58,447 bases of DNA, from the IMG/VR virus record IMGVR_UViG_3300042934_000463, positions 1 through 58,447 of that record; one strand, given 5' to 3'. Source of the stretch: a virus. The notes under the pieces were generated by a model that searched no databases, was not told the origin of the DNA, and saw nothing but the letters and a program-made list of their open reading frames with translations. This document shows positions 8,696 through 17,180 of the stretch, piece by piece. Numbering within the stretch: position 1 is the first letter of the stretch; the number at the start of each line of letters is the position of its first letter. The translations under genes were made by a program, and so were the position numbers.

Positions 8696-11516
8696 ATAAT
8701 CCTCCACCTCCTCCTAGGATTTCTTCATCCAATTTCTTTTTAAGGAATTTATACATTCTCTCTAATTCACTATCTGGAATTTTTCCATCCTCAGAATTAA
8801 CCTGAATAATGAAAGTGTTATTATTGGTAGTATCACCAACACTAGTAACTGAGTTATTATTACTTTGATTTAAAAGGTCTTGGGTTTTATCAGCAGGGAT
8901 AACTCTAGAGCCTGGATCTAAATCAGTTATAGTTGGACCTGTAACTAACTCAGGACCTCTCTCACCTATCATAGCCCTACCACCCAACCAGTTATTAGTA
9001 CCTTTTGCTAAGAATGGTATATGACTTATATTGGGTCTAAAACTCTTACCTGCCCCTAAAAAATCAGGAACCCAATCAGGTATATCTATACCTATACTAT
9101 TAATACCATCAATAGCTCCATTAATTAGAGATATTACAGCATTAAGGGGAATTTTAATTATACCCACTAAGCCATTGAAAATACCTTTAAATATCTCTAC
9201 TACACCTTCCCAAGCTTTGCCCCAATGTCCTGTGAATACACCTACTACAAAGTCAATTAGTCCTCCAAATATTTGAACTAAACCAGTAAATATCTGAGAC
9301 ACATTATTAAATATTGCAATAAAAGTATTATAAAATATTGGCCACAAGTATTGAACCCAGGATATAATATTTTGTATAGCTGGATATAGAATAGTATTCC
9401 ATACCTCATTAATGAGTATAAAGGCAGTTTCTACTACACTTGCAATAACGGGGAATATCTCATTAAAGGTTTGATAAAGTGCAGGTAGAAGGTCTTCAAC
9501 AAAGGCATTAAAAGCCGCTTCCATCATTGGCATTACATCTTCAACTATGATATTTACAACGTCTGAAATAATGGGTAATATATAAGTTTGAAAAGCTTCA
9601 ATTACTGAAGCTACAAAAGGAGCAAATATAAAACTATAGGCATTTATAAACCATGTAGCTATGGGCATTAATACATCTAAGACCATATCCACAAATTTGA
9701 AAATTCCAGGTAAAACCTGATCCATTAATATATCCCCTAAACCGGACACAAGGTTTATAAAGGGGTCTAACATCTCAGCAGTACCCATTATAATACTCAT
9801 TAGGCCAGAGGATAAAAACCCTGATAGTTTATCAATGGTGTTACTTACAAAGGGAGCAAGAGTATCCTCATAGAAACTCAAGAACCAACCATTCATTTTA
9901 TCTAAGAGAGGTAAAACCATATCCAGTAGAGTGGTTAATCCAGGAGTTACTACATTTAAAAGCATACTTCCTAAATTTTGGGCTCCTTTTACCATGGAAT
10001 CAAACATAACTCCAGTACTTTTAACTATTACTTCCACATTGTTTTGTATGAGGGGTATTAGTTTATCTTCAAAAAGGTCAGAGAGTTGGTCATACATCTG
10101 AGTTACAAATCTTTGAAAAGCTGGTATTCCTTGTTGAATAACTATGTCAGCTTTATCAGTAAAAGTATACCAACCATCCAGAAATTTATCAGATAGTTGA
10201 GATCCCAAATCATCACCAAATATATACATTATTTGCTCACCAATATTTTCTTTAAAAGCCTGGAAGGCAGTATCAACACCATCTCCAGGATTAGCTATTA
10301 GGTTTTTAACCCCTTGGACAAAATTACTTCCCAGTCTATAGCCTGCTTCAAAAAAGCTACCAGTCATATTGATTATATCCTTAACAATGAATTTACCATA
10401 CTCAGCTATTAAGCTCATACCATTTAATATAGCATCGGATACTTTTTGAACATATGGTGCAAGAGCATCTCCTAAGTCTAGAAGAGCTACCTTTGTTCTA
10501 ACCTTAATTCTTTCCCATGTTCTTGCAATACCCTTATCCATAATCTGATAAGCTGCTTCTGTAGAACCTGCAGCATTATTCATGGCATCAGAAAATTTAG
10601 TAAACATGGCCGCACCATTTTCAGAGGTTAATAATTGGGCAGCACTAGCAGCTTCAACAGAACCAAATAGGTCTCCAATATTTCCTCCGGTTTCTAGAGC
10701 TTTCTTATTCATGATGGATAAAGCTTCCTGAACAGTTCCTCCAGCAGCCACAAAGTCTCTAAATCCTTTACCCGATAGTTCTTTGAACATATCAGCAGCT
10801 TTTTGGCCTGGCTTAGCTAATTCATCTAACATTGATCTTATTTTAGTGGTTGATTCAGCAGTTCTAACACCTTGTGCTGTAGTAGTAGCTAACATAGCTC
10901 CTACCTGTTCAAAGCTTACTCCAGCTGCTTTAGCACTTGGTAACACATTAGCCATTGAGGCAGATAATTCCTCAAATCGAGTCTTACCTAATTTAACTGT
11001 TTGGAACATGATATCCGAAGCTCTTTCAGCAGATATAACATTACTGCCATAGGTATTAGTTACAGTGGTTAGAGAATCCACTGCAACTTTAGCTTCAGTA
11101 ACTCCAGCTATTGCAGCTTTTTGTGCAGTAGCTAGAAAATCAAATACATTATCTGCTGGTACTCCAGCTGATAGAGCTTCATATAAAGCAGGTACTACTT
11201 TTTCTGGTAATACACCCATATCTAAAGCTAACATTTTTACTTTTTCCCCAATGTTACCTATAGCTTTAGCTGAATCATCATCTAATAAAGTATTTACTTC
11301 ATTAATACCTTTCTCAAATTGAGCAAAGTCTATAGTAGCCTTGGTTGAGGCGGCTACCGCAGCTGCTCCTATAGCAGCAAAGGAAACAGCAGCTACACTA
11401 CCTATCTTACTAAATATACCAGAGGTTTCTTCTCCAGCTCTTCCCATATTTTTTAACTTATCACTAACCTCATCTTTAGCTCCAAAAATTGCAGTTAATT
11501 TTTTACTAAGGGACAT
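8685..11516 (-). CDS. Tail tape measure protein
   Basis: 943 residues. The N-terminal ~300 residues form the conserved phage tail tape measure domain (MLATTTAQGVRTAESTTKIRSM), and long hydrophobic helical stretches run through residues 480-800, as expected of a protein packed inside the tail tube. The family sets tail length; 943 residues predicts a tail of roughly 140 nm by the usual ~1.5 A per residue rule. The ATG has a GGGGGTGA site upstream and lies 11 bases after the end of the frameshifted chaperone reading frame. Confidence 0.92.
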   Translation of the reverse strand: MSLSKKLTAIFGAKDEVSDKLKNMGRAGEETSGIFSKIGSVAAVSFAAIGAAAVAASTKATIDFAQFEKGINEVNTLLDDDSAKAIGNIGEKVKMLALDMGVLPEKVVPALYEALSAGVPADNVFDFLATAQKAAIAGVTEAKVAVDSLTTVTNTYGSNVISAERASDIMFQTVKLGKTRFEELSASMANVLPSAKAAGVSFEQVGAMLATTTAQGVRTAESTTKIRSMLDELAKPGQKAADMFKELSGKGFRDFVAAGGTVQEALSIMNKKALETGGNIGDLFGSVEAASAAQLLTSENGAAMFTKFSDAMNNAAGSTEAAYQIMDKGIARTWERIKVRTKVALLDLGDALAPYVQKVSDAILNGMSLIAEYGKFIVKDIINMTGSFFEAGYRLGSNFVQGVKNLIANPGDGVDTAFQAFKENIGEQIMYIFGDDLGSQLSDKFLDGWYTFTDKADIVIQQGIPAFQRFVTQMYDQLSDLFEDKLIPLIQNNVEVIVKSTGVMFDSMVKGAQNLGSMLLNVVTPGLTTLLDMVLPLLDKMNGWFLSFYEDTLAPFVSNTIDKLSGFLSSGLMSIIMGTAEMLDPFINLVSGLGDILMDQVLPGIFKFVDMVLDVLMPIATWFINAYSFIFAPFVASVIEAFQTYILPIISDVVNIIVEDVMPMMEAAFNAFVEDLLPALYQTFNEIFPVIASVVETAFILINEVWNTILYPAIQNIISWVQYLWPIFYNTFIAIFNNVSQIFTGLVQIFGGLIDFVVGVFTGHWGKAWEGVVEIFKGIFNGLVGIIKIPLNAVISLINGAIDGINSIGIDIPDWVPDFLGAGKSFRPNISHIPFLAKGTNNWLGGRAMIGERGPELVTGPTITDLDPGSRVIPADKTQDLLNQSNNNSVTSVGDTTNNNTFIIQVNSEDGKIPDSELERMYKFLKKKLDEEILGGGGGLYDY

Positions 11517-11527
11517 TTATTCACCCC

Positions 11528-11697
11528 CTATTTTTTAGGTTTAGGTTTATTTTCCTCATTAATAATTTCGGAGGCAATTAAATAAGCTCTTTTCCTAGAA
11601 GAAAGAGCGATGAATACCTCAGGGTCCATGTTATGCTTTTGCCACATAACGTGAGCCCATACTGCTAGGTAGTCACCGCTCTTTATTAGTTTTTTGC
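11528..11697 (-). CDS. -1 frameshift extension of the tail assembly chaperone
   Basis: This open stretch has no start codon or ribosome site of its own. It reads on in the -1 frame from the slip heptamer at 11695-11689 and gives about 54 extra residues (KKLIKSGDYLAVWAHVMWQK..., ending ENKPKPKK) before a TAG at 11528. The fused product corresponds to the T part of the G/GT chaperone pair of lambda and to the extended product in PBSX-like myophages. It would bind the tape measure protein, encoded immediately downstream. Confidence 0.85.
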
Positions 11698-12135
11698 TTC
11701 TTCAGTTAGGGATTCCTCATCATCACTCTCGGAAAGACCATTGACTGCCATTACTTCTTTAGATATTCTAGAGAAGTCTCCTGGCCTATTTAGGGTCTTT
11801 TTTAGTAATTCCACAGGATCTAAAATTTGTTCTTTCTTTAACCAAGATTCATCCTTAAAATTAGGATAAACAATACTATCCACCATAATATCATAGGTTA
11901 CTCTATTTTCATCTATGTTTCTGGTCTTTACTTTCTTTTTAGTTGTTACTGTAGTATTACTCTTGGTTATTTCCTCTAATCTTTCAGTGGTAATACTTTT
12001 AATTACCCAAGGAATTTTATCCCCTTTTTTGAACCCCTCTCCATCACATGGGAATCTGAACTTATTTATACCTTCTATTTCAATTTCTTCTATTTCAATT
12101 TCTTCTGCATCCATGAAAAAACTCATATCTCTCAT
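11686..12135 (-). CDS. Tail assembly chaperone, XkdN-like (unshifted product)
   Basis: 149 acidic residues located between the tail tube and tape measure genes, the fixed position of tail assembly chaperones. The N-terminus has a repeated EEIEIEEIEIEGINKFRF stretch. The reading frame ends in GAA GCA AAA AAC TAA TAA, which contains a -1 slippery site, so a fraction of ribosomes should make a longer protein continuing to 11528. The ATG at 12135 follows a GAGAGGGG site. Confidence 0.85.
   Translation of the reverse strand: MRDMSFFMDAEEIEIEEIEIEGINKFRFPCDGEGFKKGDKIPWVIKSITTERLEEITKSNTTVTTKKKVKTRNIDENRVTYDIMVDSIVYPNFKDESWLKKEQILDPVELLKKTLNRPGDFSRISKEVMAVNGLSESDDEESLTEEAKN
11689..11695 (-). other. 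-1 programmed ribosomal frameshift heptamer A AAA AAC
   Basis: On the minus strand the zero frame reads GCA AAA AAC TAA, which gives the canonical X XXY YYZ heptamer A AAA AAC in the correct phase, two codons before the stop. Slipping back one base opens a frame of about 170 bases with tail-chaperone-like composition. This arrangement is conserved across long-tailed phages. Confidence 0.88.
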
Positions 12136-12166
12136 GTTTAATAATCCCCTCTCTTAATTTATTAGA

Positions 12167-12604
12167 TTATAAAAATCTTACTTCAGCTGCACTAAAGCTT
12201 ATTTCTTCTTGAACTTCTTCACCTTCTGAGTCTATATCAATTAAAGGAAGATCTCCTTCTAATTGAACCCCTATAAATTGTATTCTAGCTTCTCCATACT
12301 GTTTATAGTAATCTGAGTCTTTATCATCCATTACAGCTTGAATATCTAATTTAGGGAATATACCCGTTGCTAAATATTGTTTAATTAAGTCTCTTATGAA
12401 AGGTGTATTTTTAAATTGGGTTAAAGTTCCAGTTATCTCATACCCTATAACTTTAGGGGTAGTACCTCTTTGACCCACAACTCTTTTTTTAGAAACTTCA
12501 GGAGTAAATATAGCATTTAATTTAACTAAGCTTGTAACTTGTTTTCCACCAATAAATGCTCTACCTTCTCTAGCACTCATTCTGTTAATTGTTGTAACAG
12601 CCAT
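12167..12604 (-). CDS. Tail tube protein, XkdM-like
   Basis: 145 residues, directly downstream of the sheath gene, as in all PBSX-type myophages. The N-terminus (NRMSAREGRAFIGGKQVTSL) and the motif VVGQRGTTPKVIGYEITGTLT are typical of XkdM/DUF2001 tube proteins, which polymerise as stacked hexamers inside the sheath. Spacing to the sheath gene is 13 bases with a clear AAGGAGG site. Confidence 0.9.
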   Translation of the reverse strand: MAVTTINRMSAREGRAFIGGKQVTSLVKLNAIFTPEVSKKRVVGQRGTTPKVIGYEITGTLTQFKNTPFIRDLIKQYLATGIFPKLDIQAVMDDKDSDYYKQYGEARIQFIGVQLEGDLPLIDIDSEGEEVQEEISFSAAEVRFL

Positions 12605-12617
12605 CTAACATTCCTCC

Positions 12618-13964
12618 TTATGCAGTTTGTATGGTTACATAGTATTTCTTAAAGGTTCTTACTGGTTGAGCCCCAACAGTTAAGTATAGAGATTTACCAG
12701 TACTTCTTACAGTATCAGCTATAACATCGGTTTCAGGATCTATACCTTGTATAGCACCCTCTCTTTCCAAATCTTCTAATAGATTAAGCATATCTTGTTC
12801 AGCATGTTTAATACCATCAACATTATTTGGATATTTATTAGGTACTAATAGTTGAGATCCTAAATCAGCTATAGCATCTAGAGTGGCAATAAATTTATTA
12901 TCAGTATAATCTTCTCCCCAATCACTTGTGAAAGTATGAAAGGAATTAAGATCTTCTTCAACTCTAACTTTTATATTTTCATCTGGATTAGTGGAAGCAC
13001 CTTCAACTACAGTTGTAAACATAAAGTGGCCTGTTTTTAATCCCTGAATTATTTGCTCATTTGTCAATCTTGGGTTAGCATCTATAGCTCCAACATATTG
13101 CTTATGAGTAATATCTACAAGGTAGCCTGCTGCAGCTCTTGCTCCAGCTACCCAAGCAACGGACTGTTTAGCACTTAATAGAGTTCCATTGGACAATTTA
13201 ACCCCATTAGTAACATTAATGATATATGGATAGTCAAAATCAAAATTAGCAGATACACCAATAACATTCTTACCAATCTCTTGTCTTAGATATCTAATTT
13301 GAGATAAGAAAGCAGCTTGTAAAGTTGAATCATCGAAAGGAAAAGCAAGAGTTTTAAAATTATATAATTCACAATTTGATAAAAACTCAGTTATATCGGA
13401 ATTAACTATGGCATTACTAGAACCTCCAGCAAATTGAGATTTAGCAGTTGCAGTTAATGCTCCAGTACCTGTTTTAGTAAACCATATTGAGGATGGTAGA
13501 TCAGCAACAGTAGCTACTCCGGTTGCTTTATATATTTGGGTATTTTCAACATATACTTCTACATCGAACCCACTAATAACATTGGTCTTTACTATTAAGT
13601 AAAAATCATTTCCTCTAGCTCCAGCTTGTTTTAGAGTTAAAGTTAAGTTACCAGCAGTTACAGATGCAGAACTACCTGTATTTAAAACATATCCTAATAC
13701 AGTTGTAGCTTCTTTTAAAGCTTCTCTTACCAAAAGCATAGCACTATGGGATAGGTCATACCCCAGTTTGAAGAATTGCTCATCATCTAAATTGGATGTA
13801 ATGTTTATTACATCTCCCTTAGTACCCCACTTTGAATCTATGAGGGGTAACATAATTACACCAGTATTAGTTAATCCTACAGATACTTTTCCAGATCCTG
13901 TATATCTGGTGTAAAAACCTGGTCTAGTTTTTTCTTGTCCACTGACAAAAGTTCCACCTGCCAT
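12618..13964 (-). CDS. Tail sheath protein, XkdK-like
   Basis: 448 residues. MAGGTFVSGQEKTRPGFYTRY at the N-terminus and DSKWGTKGDVINI...LREALKEA are hallmarks of the phage tail sheath family, and residues near the C-terminus (LDAIADLGSQLLVPNKYPNNVDGIKHAEQDML) match the conserved C-terminal handshake domain. The protein makes the contractile outer tail tube, so its presence identifies the phage as a myovirus. Its ATG overlaps the stop of the small YkzM-like gene. Confidence 0.95.
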   Translation of the reverse strand: MAGGTFVSGQEKTRPGFYTRYTGSGKVSVGLTNTGVIMLPLIDSKWGTKGDVINITSNLDDEQFFKLGYDLSHSAMLLVREALKEATTVLGYVLNTGSSASVTAGNLTLTLKQAGARGNDFYLIVKTNVISGFDVEVYVENTQIYKATGVATVADLPSSIWFTKTGTGALTATAKSQFAGGSSNAIVNSDITEFLSNCELYNFKTLAFPFDDSTLQAAFLSQIRYLRQEIGKNVIGVSANFDFDYPYIINVTNGVKLSNGTLLSAKQSVAWVAGARAAAGYLVDITHKQYVGAIDANPRLTNEQIIQGLKTGHFMFTTVVEGASTNPDENIKVRVEEDLNSFHTFTSDWGEDYTDNKFIATLDAIADLGSQLLVPNKYPNNVDGIKHAEQDMLNLLEDLEREGAIQGIDPETDVIADTVRSTGKSLYLTVGAQPVRTFKKYYVTIQTA

Positions 13965-14146
13965 TATTTAACCTCCCTTTTTAAAAATTCTTCAATTAAC
14001 TCTTTAGCATCAGATACAGTTATAGTCTCTATGGGATCTTTTCTATATAAGGCTCCCTCAACTACAATCTTACTAACACCAAAAAGTTGTTTTGAGTTAT
14101 CAATTATGTCTTTAAGTGGAAAGGAATTTTCTCTTTTCTTAGACAA
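13964..14146 (-). CDS. Small YqzN/YkzM-domain protein
   Basis: 60 residues. The pattern NSKQLFGVSKIVVEGALY...TVSDAKELIEEFLKREV matches the YqzN/YkzM family, small proteins encoded just before the sheath gene in PBSX and the skin element. Their role is unknown, probably tail assembly. It overlaps the sheath start by one base and has an AGGAGTGA site upstream. Confidence 0.7.
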   Translation of the reverse strand: MSKKRENSFPLKDIIDNSKQLFGVSKIVVEGALYRKDPIETITVSDAKELIEEFLKREVK

Positions 14147-14152
14147 ATCACA

Positions 14153-14605
14153 TCACTCCTTTAAGTAACTTTCCACAGTTAGTTTGTCAAAATATTCTAT
14201 TGGCTCATCTAGAGATTTTAATACATTGTGCCATTGAATAGCCACTTGGGAAACTCCATTATCTATTTTACTACTAGTACATTTGTCTAGCTTTAAATAT
14301 GAACTATCTAGACTGCCATTAACCCTGATTATTGGAACCTTTAGATTCTGACTATATAAATTTAAACATACATCATCGGCTACCTCCATGGCTTGGGTAG
14401 TAGTATTGTGAAATATATTTATATACACAACATAGTCTCTTCTAAAGGTATCCACTGAGTCAAAGGTATTATCAACACTTTCTGGAAAAGGTATATATAA
14501 AGAAGGAGTTTCAAATTCTTCAGGAACATCATCTAGATATACTTTTTCTATACCACAAATATCAATTAAGTTTCTAGCTATTGAAGCTATTTGTTGTTCA
14601 ATCAT
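14153..14605 (-). CDS. Tail terminator / tail completion protein (XkdJ-position)
   Basis: 150 residues in the position of XkdJ/YqbJ, between the gp10-like connector and the sheath module. The fold-typical start (ASIARNLIDICGIEKVYLDDVPEEFETPSLYIPFP) and a DSVDTFRRDYVVYINIF strand resemble phage tail terminator proteins, which cap the tube and join it to the head. Assignment depends on synteny and general resemblance. Confidence 0.7.
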   Translation of the reverse strand: MIEQQIASIARNLIDICGIEKVYLDDVPEEFETPSLYIPFPESVDNTFDSVDTFRRDYVVYINIFHNTTTQAMEVADDVCLNLYSQNLKVPIIRVNGSLDSSYLKLDKCTSSKIDNGVSQVAIQWHNVLKSLDEPIEYFDKLTVESYLKE

Positions 14606-14614
14606 ATATACCTC

Positions 14615-15124
14615 CTAAAAGTATTTTATTAACCATTCTTCTAATTTCTTTTCTAGAGTTTTACCAAATATTTTCTCAAAGATAATTTGAGCACTATCCC
14701 AATAGTGGTAGCCTTTGACAAATTGTTGTCTTAAAAGCATACCAGTTTTAGCACCCCTTTTATACTCAAATTTATCTCCTCTCCATTCTCCTGGAACCCA
14801 TCGAGTTTCAACTCCTTTGGGATTAGTCCAATGGCCATTATTTACAGCTTCAGCATATTTTACATTTGTTCCTACCTCAAGAGTAAGACCCCCATTGCTA
14901 GTTATCCAAACATTTGAACTAGTTCCTTTCTCAAAAGAATTAAATAGCAATCTAGTATCTACTACACCTTTCCTTTTTATTTCATCTTGTACAATGTCTA
15001 AAAGCTCAAAGCCCAAAGCTTCATACCATAACCCAATTTCTTTTTTAAACTCAGAATTACCCGCCTTAATCATTTTCTTGAAGAAGTCTTTATATTCCTT
15101 GGTGTCTATTTTAACACTAGACAT
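14615..15124 (-). CDS. Head-tail connector, HK97 gp10 / XkdI-like
   Basis: 169 residues. The region VVDTRLLFNSFEKG...LTLEVGTNVKYAEAVNNGHW is the conserved core of the HK97 gp10/XkdI family (V.TG.L..S.......VGT...YA..VE.GH). These proteins complete the head-tail joint. It overlaps the upstream connector gene by 8 bases. Confidence 0.85.
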   Translation of the reverse strand: MSSVKIDTKEYKDFFKKMIKAGNSEFKKEIGLWYEALGFELLDIVQDEIKRKGVVDTRLLFNSFEKGTSSNVWITSNGGLTLEVGTNVKYAEAVNNGHWTNPKGVETRWVPGEWRGDKFEYKRGAKTGMLLRQQFVKGYHYWDSAQIIFEKIFGKTLEKKLEEWLIKYF

Positions 15125-15476
15125 ATTGTCTCTCCATGAATAGTTGTATTTTTAAATGGCTGTTTCTGATATTTCTGGGTTTTTGGGCATAATAGATTAG
15201 ACTTGTTTCTTTATCTATAACCTTGTCATTGAATCGTATGTCTGTATCTAAGGGGCATAGTAAAGTAACATCATGGTTAATATTCCTCTGTGGCTCAGAT
15301 ATGGTTATCGTTTCCACTGGGTGAACATTAAAGTGGCAAATTATGTCTACTAAATCAGGCTCTTCATTATATTTATATTCTTTTGAAGTAGTGGAAGGTA
15401 GACCATATTTTGGAGGATTATCTACTATATCAAAATGGTAAATATCACATTTATGATTGAATAGATCCTCTATCAT
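15117..15476 (-). CDS. Head closure protein, XkdH/YqbH-like (DUF3599)
   Basis: 119 residues with the motif IEDLFNHKCDIYHF at the start, typical of head-closure proteins of the XkdH/YqbH group (the sequence normally opens with a loop that describes 'D.Y......'). Located between YqbG-like and gp10-like genes and overlapping both neighbours by a few bases. It is predicted to be a stopper or adaptor ring at the portal. Confidence 0.75.
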   Translation of the reverse strand: MIEDLFNHKCDIYHFDIVDNPPKYGLPSTTSKEYKYNEEPDLVDIICHFNVHPVETITISEPQRNINHDVTLLCPLDTDIRFNDKVIDKETSLIYYAQKPRNIRNSHLKIQLFMERQYV

Positions 15477-15862
15477 AGTAGCCTCATTTTAAATGATACA
15501 GGATTAGGGGTATTTTCAATTTTTAAAAATTCCTTAACTAATCCAGTAACATCTGGCATGGATATTTCAGCTTTTTGGTAGGTATAATCATCTAAAGTCT
15601 CGGAGGATACTCCAGCGTTTTTTTGAGATATGGCTCTTAAAGCAAAATACTCTGCTAACATAATTAGAGCTAATTTTGCTTTAGATGGGAAGGGGTTCAT
15701 ATCTTTAATAATCTGAAAATCCTTATTGTTTTCAATGAATATTCTCTCAAGTTCAGATTCAGCTTGCACAATATCAAATTCTAGTTTGGTAGTTTGTCTT
15801 AAACTTACTTTTGAGTTTTCAGTATAGTCTATTATATCTTGAGGAATGATTAAGGGATCCAT
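15473..15862 (-). CDS. Head-tail connector adaptor, YqbG-like (DUF3199)
   Basis: 129 mostly helical residues with KLALIMLAEYFALRAI, as seen in the gp6/gp15/YqbG adaptor family that docks onto the portal. Located just after the capsid and the small SAP-like gene. It begins with a good AGGAGGAATAG site and overlaps the next gene by four bases (ATGA). Confidence 0.75.
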   Translation of the reverse strand: MDPLIIPQDIIDYTENSKVSLRQTTKLEFDIVQAESELERIFIENNKDFQIIKDMNPFPSKAKLALIMLAEYFALRAISQKNAGVSSETLDDYTYQKAEISMPDVTGLVKEFLKIENTPNPVSFKMRLL

Positions 15863-15866
15863 AATT

Positions 15867-16205
15867 CTATTCCTCCTCTACATTTTCTCCTGAAATTTTC
15901 TCAATCTCTTCTTGGGCTTTTCTTATCATATACATGATTTTACCTCTACCCAATTTATCAACATTTTTTAATTGAATACCCAAATCAACAGCTAATTGCA
16001 CTAATTCCTTTTTGCTTAAGCCTTCCATATTGGTTTCAGGTTCCAATTCTTCTGAACCTTCCTCAACTAAAATGGGGTAGTCCTGGCCTTGTAAATAGGC
16101 CAGATTTTCTTTACTTACTAACTCCCATCTGTGAGGAACTATTTTATGAGATCCTAGGTAGAGTATATTCATACCTTTAGAATCATCAAGCTTAACCTTT
16201 GGCAT
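15867..16205 (-). CDS. Small head-region protein with Rho-N/SAP-like C-terminus
   Basis: 112 residues, located directly after the capsid gene. The C-terminal half (GLSKKELVQLAVDLGIQLKN...GKIMYMIRKAQEEI) matches the short helix-extended-helix fold of Rho-N, SAP and LEM domains. The same fold recurs in the acidic proteins at 40093 and 51070. In other phages, proteins of this place and fold are capsid decoration or tail-connector factors of unknown role. Function not established here. Confidence 0.6.
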   Translation of the reverse strand: MPKVKLDDSKGMNILYLGSHKIVPHRWELVSKENLAYLQGQDYPILVEEGSEELEPETNMEGLSKKELVQLAVDLGIQLKNVDKLGRGKIMYMIRKAQEEIEKISGENVEEE

Positions 16206-16225
16206 AATAGTACCTCCTCACTTTA

Positions 16226-17167
16226 TTAGTCTTTTATTTTAGTTATTTTTACTACTGCATCTTCTTCTTCAAATTTAACATCCATTTTTAAAGTAAGCAC
16301 AATGTAGCTAGCTCTTTCTCTTGGTTTTCTTTCAGTTTCTATTCTTATGTCTCTTGATATACCTACTATTATATTTTGAGGGTTAACTAATAGAGCATCT
16401 GAAACATCTATACCAGAACCATTATCATAAGCATCTAACATAGCTATACCCTTAACTGGTATACCATAAGCTGGTTTTACTGAGGCATTTAAGAAAGAAT
16501 CATCCCCATTTTGACCAACTCTTTCTCCAACTACATCAGTCCACTCAGTTTCAGTATTGTATGATACATAGAATCTTGAGTCAGAAGCATTTCTTAAATA
16601 CTTTTTAGGCATAGCCTTTTTAGCATTTTTGAATATGTCCTTTCCTAATGCAGCTGAAGCGGCATCTACTATATGAGCTGTTGCTTGTTTCTTTAAACCA
16701 TTTAATTGTTTTAAGAAAAGATCACTAGAAGCAGTATCTCCTTTAACCACAATTTCTTCCATATCTAATGCAACTCTTTTAGCAAGTAAAGACATGATAG
16801 TATCTTCTATAGAAGTTCCTTCAATGTTATTCTCTATAGTATCATCAGTGATCTTTACAACTGCTATAAATTCTTTAGCATTAAGCTCTACAGTTCCTGT
16901 AGTTGGAGCTGAGTAGTTTGATTCTCCTGGATCTGTTCCTTCCACCCCTGGGTGAAGTACTCTTTGACCAAATCCTATCTTCTCAATCTTTCTACTATCA
17001 CCGGTCATTTTAACGGTTCTAGCATCGTTTATTAGAGTAGGCTCATCAATTAAACTTTGAATAAAAGCATTAGCTTGTTCTGTATTTAATCTACCTCCAG
17101 TTGTAAGAGTATTTAAGTTAAATACTGCTTTAGAAATTAAGTCTCTATTTACTTTAACTTTAGCCAT
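16226..17167 (-). CDS. Major capsid protein (HK97 fold, XkdG-like)
   Basis: 313 residues in the capsid position after protease/scaffold. Conserved traits of the XkdG-type capsids include RLNTEQANAFIQSLIDEPTLINDARTVKM at the start, the A-domain-like LLAKRVALDMEEIVVKGDT, and the C-terminal ERKPRERASYIVLTLKMDVKFEEEDAVV strand. No long N-terminal delta domain is visible, consistent with a separate scaffold. Expected to form the icosahedral shell. Confidence 0.92.
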   Translation of the reverse strand: MAKVKVNRDLISKAVFNLNTLTTGGRLNTEQANAFIQSLIDEPTLINDARTVKMTGDSRKIEKIGFGQRVLHPGVEGTDPGESNYSAPTTGTVELNAKEFIAVVKITDDTIENNIEGTSIEDTIMSLLAKRVALDMEEIVVKGDTASSDLFLKQLNGLKKQATAHIVDAASAALGKDIFKNAKKAMPKKYLRNASDSRFYVSYNTETEWTDVVGERVGQNGDDSFLNASVKPAYGIPVKGIAMLDAYDNGSGIDVSDALLVNPQNIIVGISRDIRIETERKPRERASYIVLTLKMDVKFEEEDAVVKITKIKD

Positions 17168-17180
17168 TTACATATCCTCC

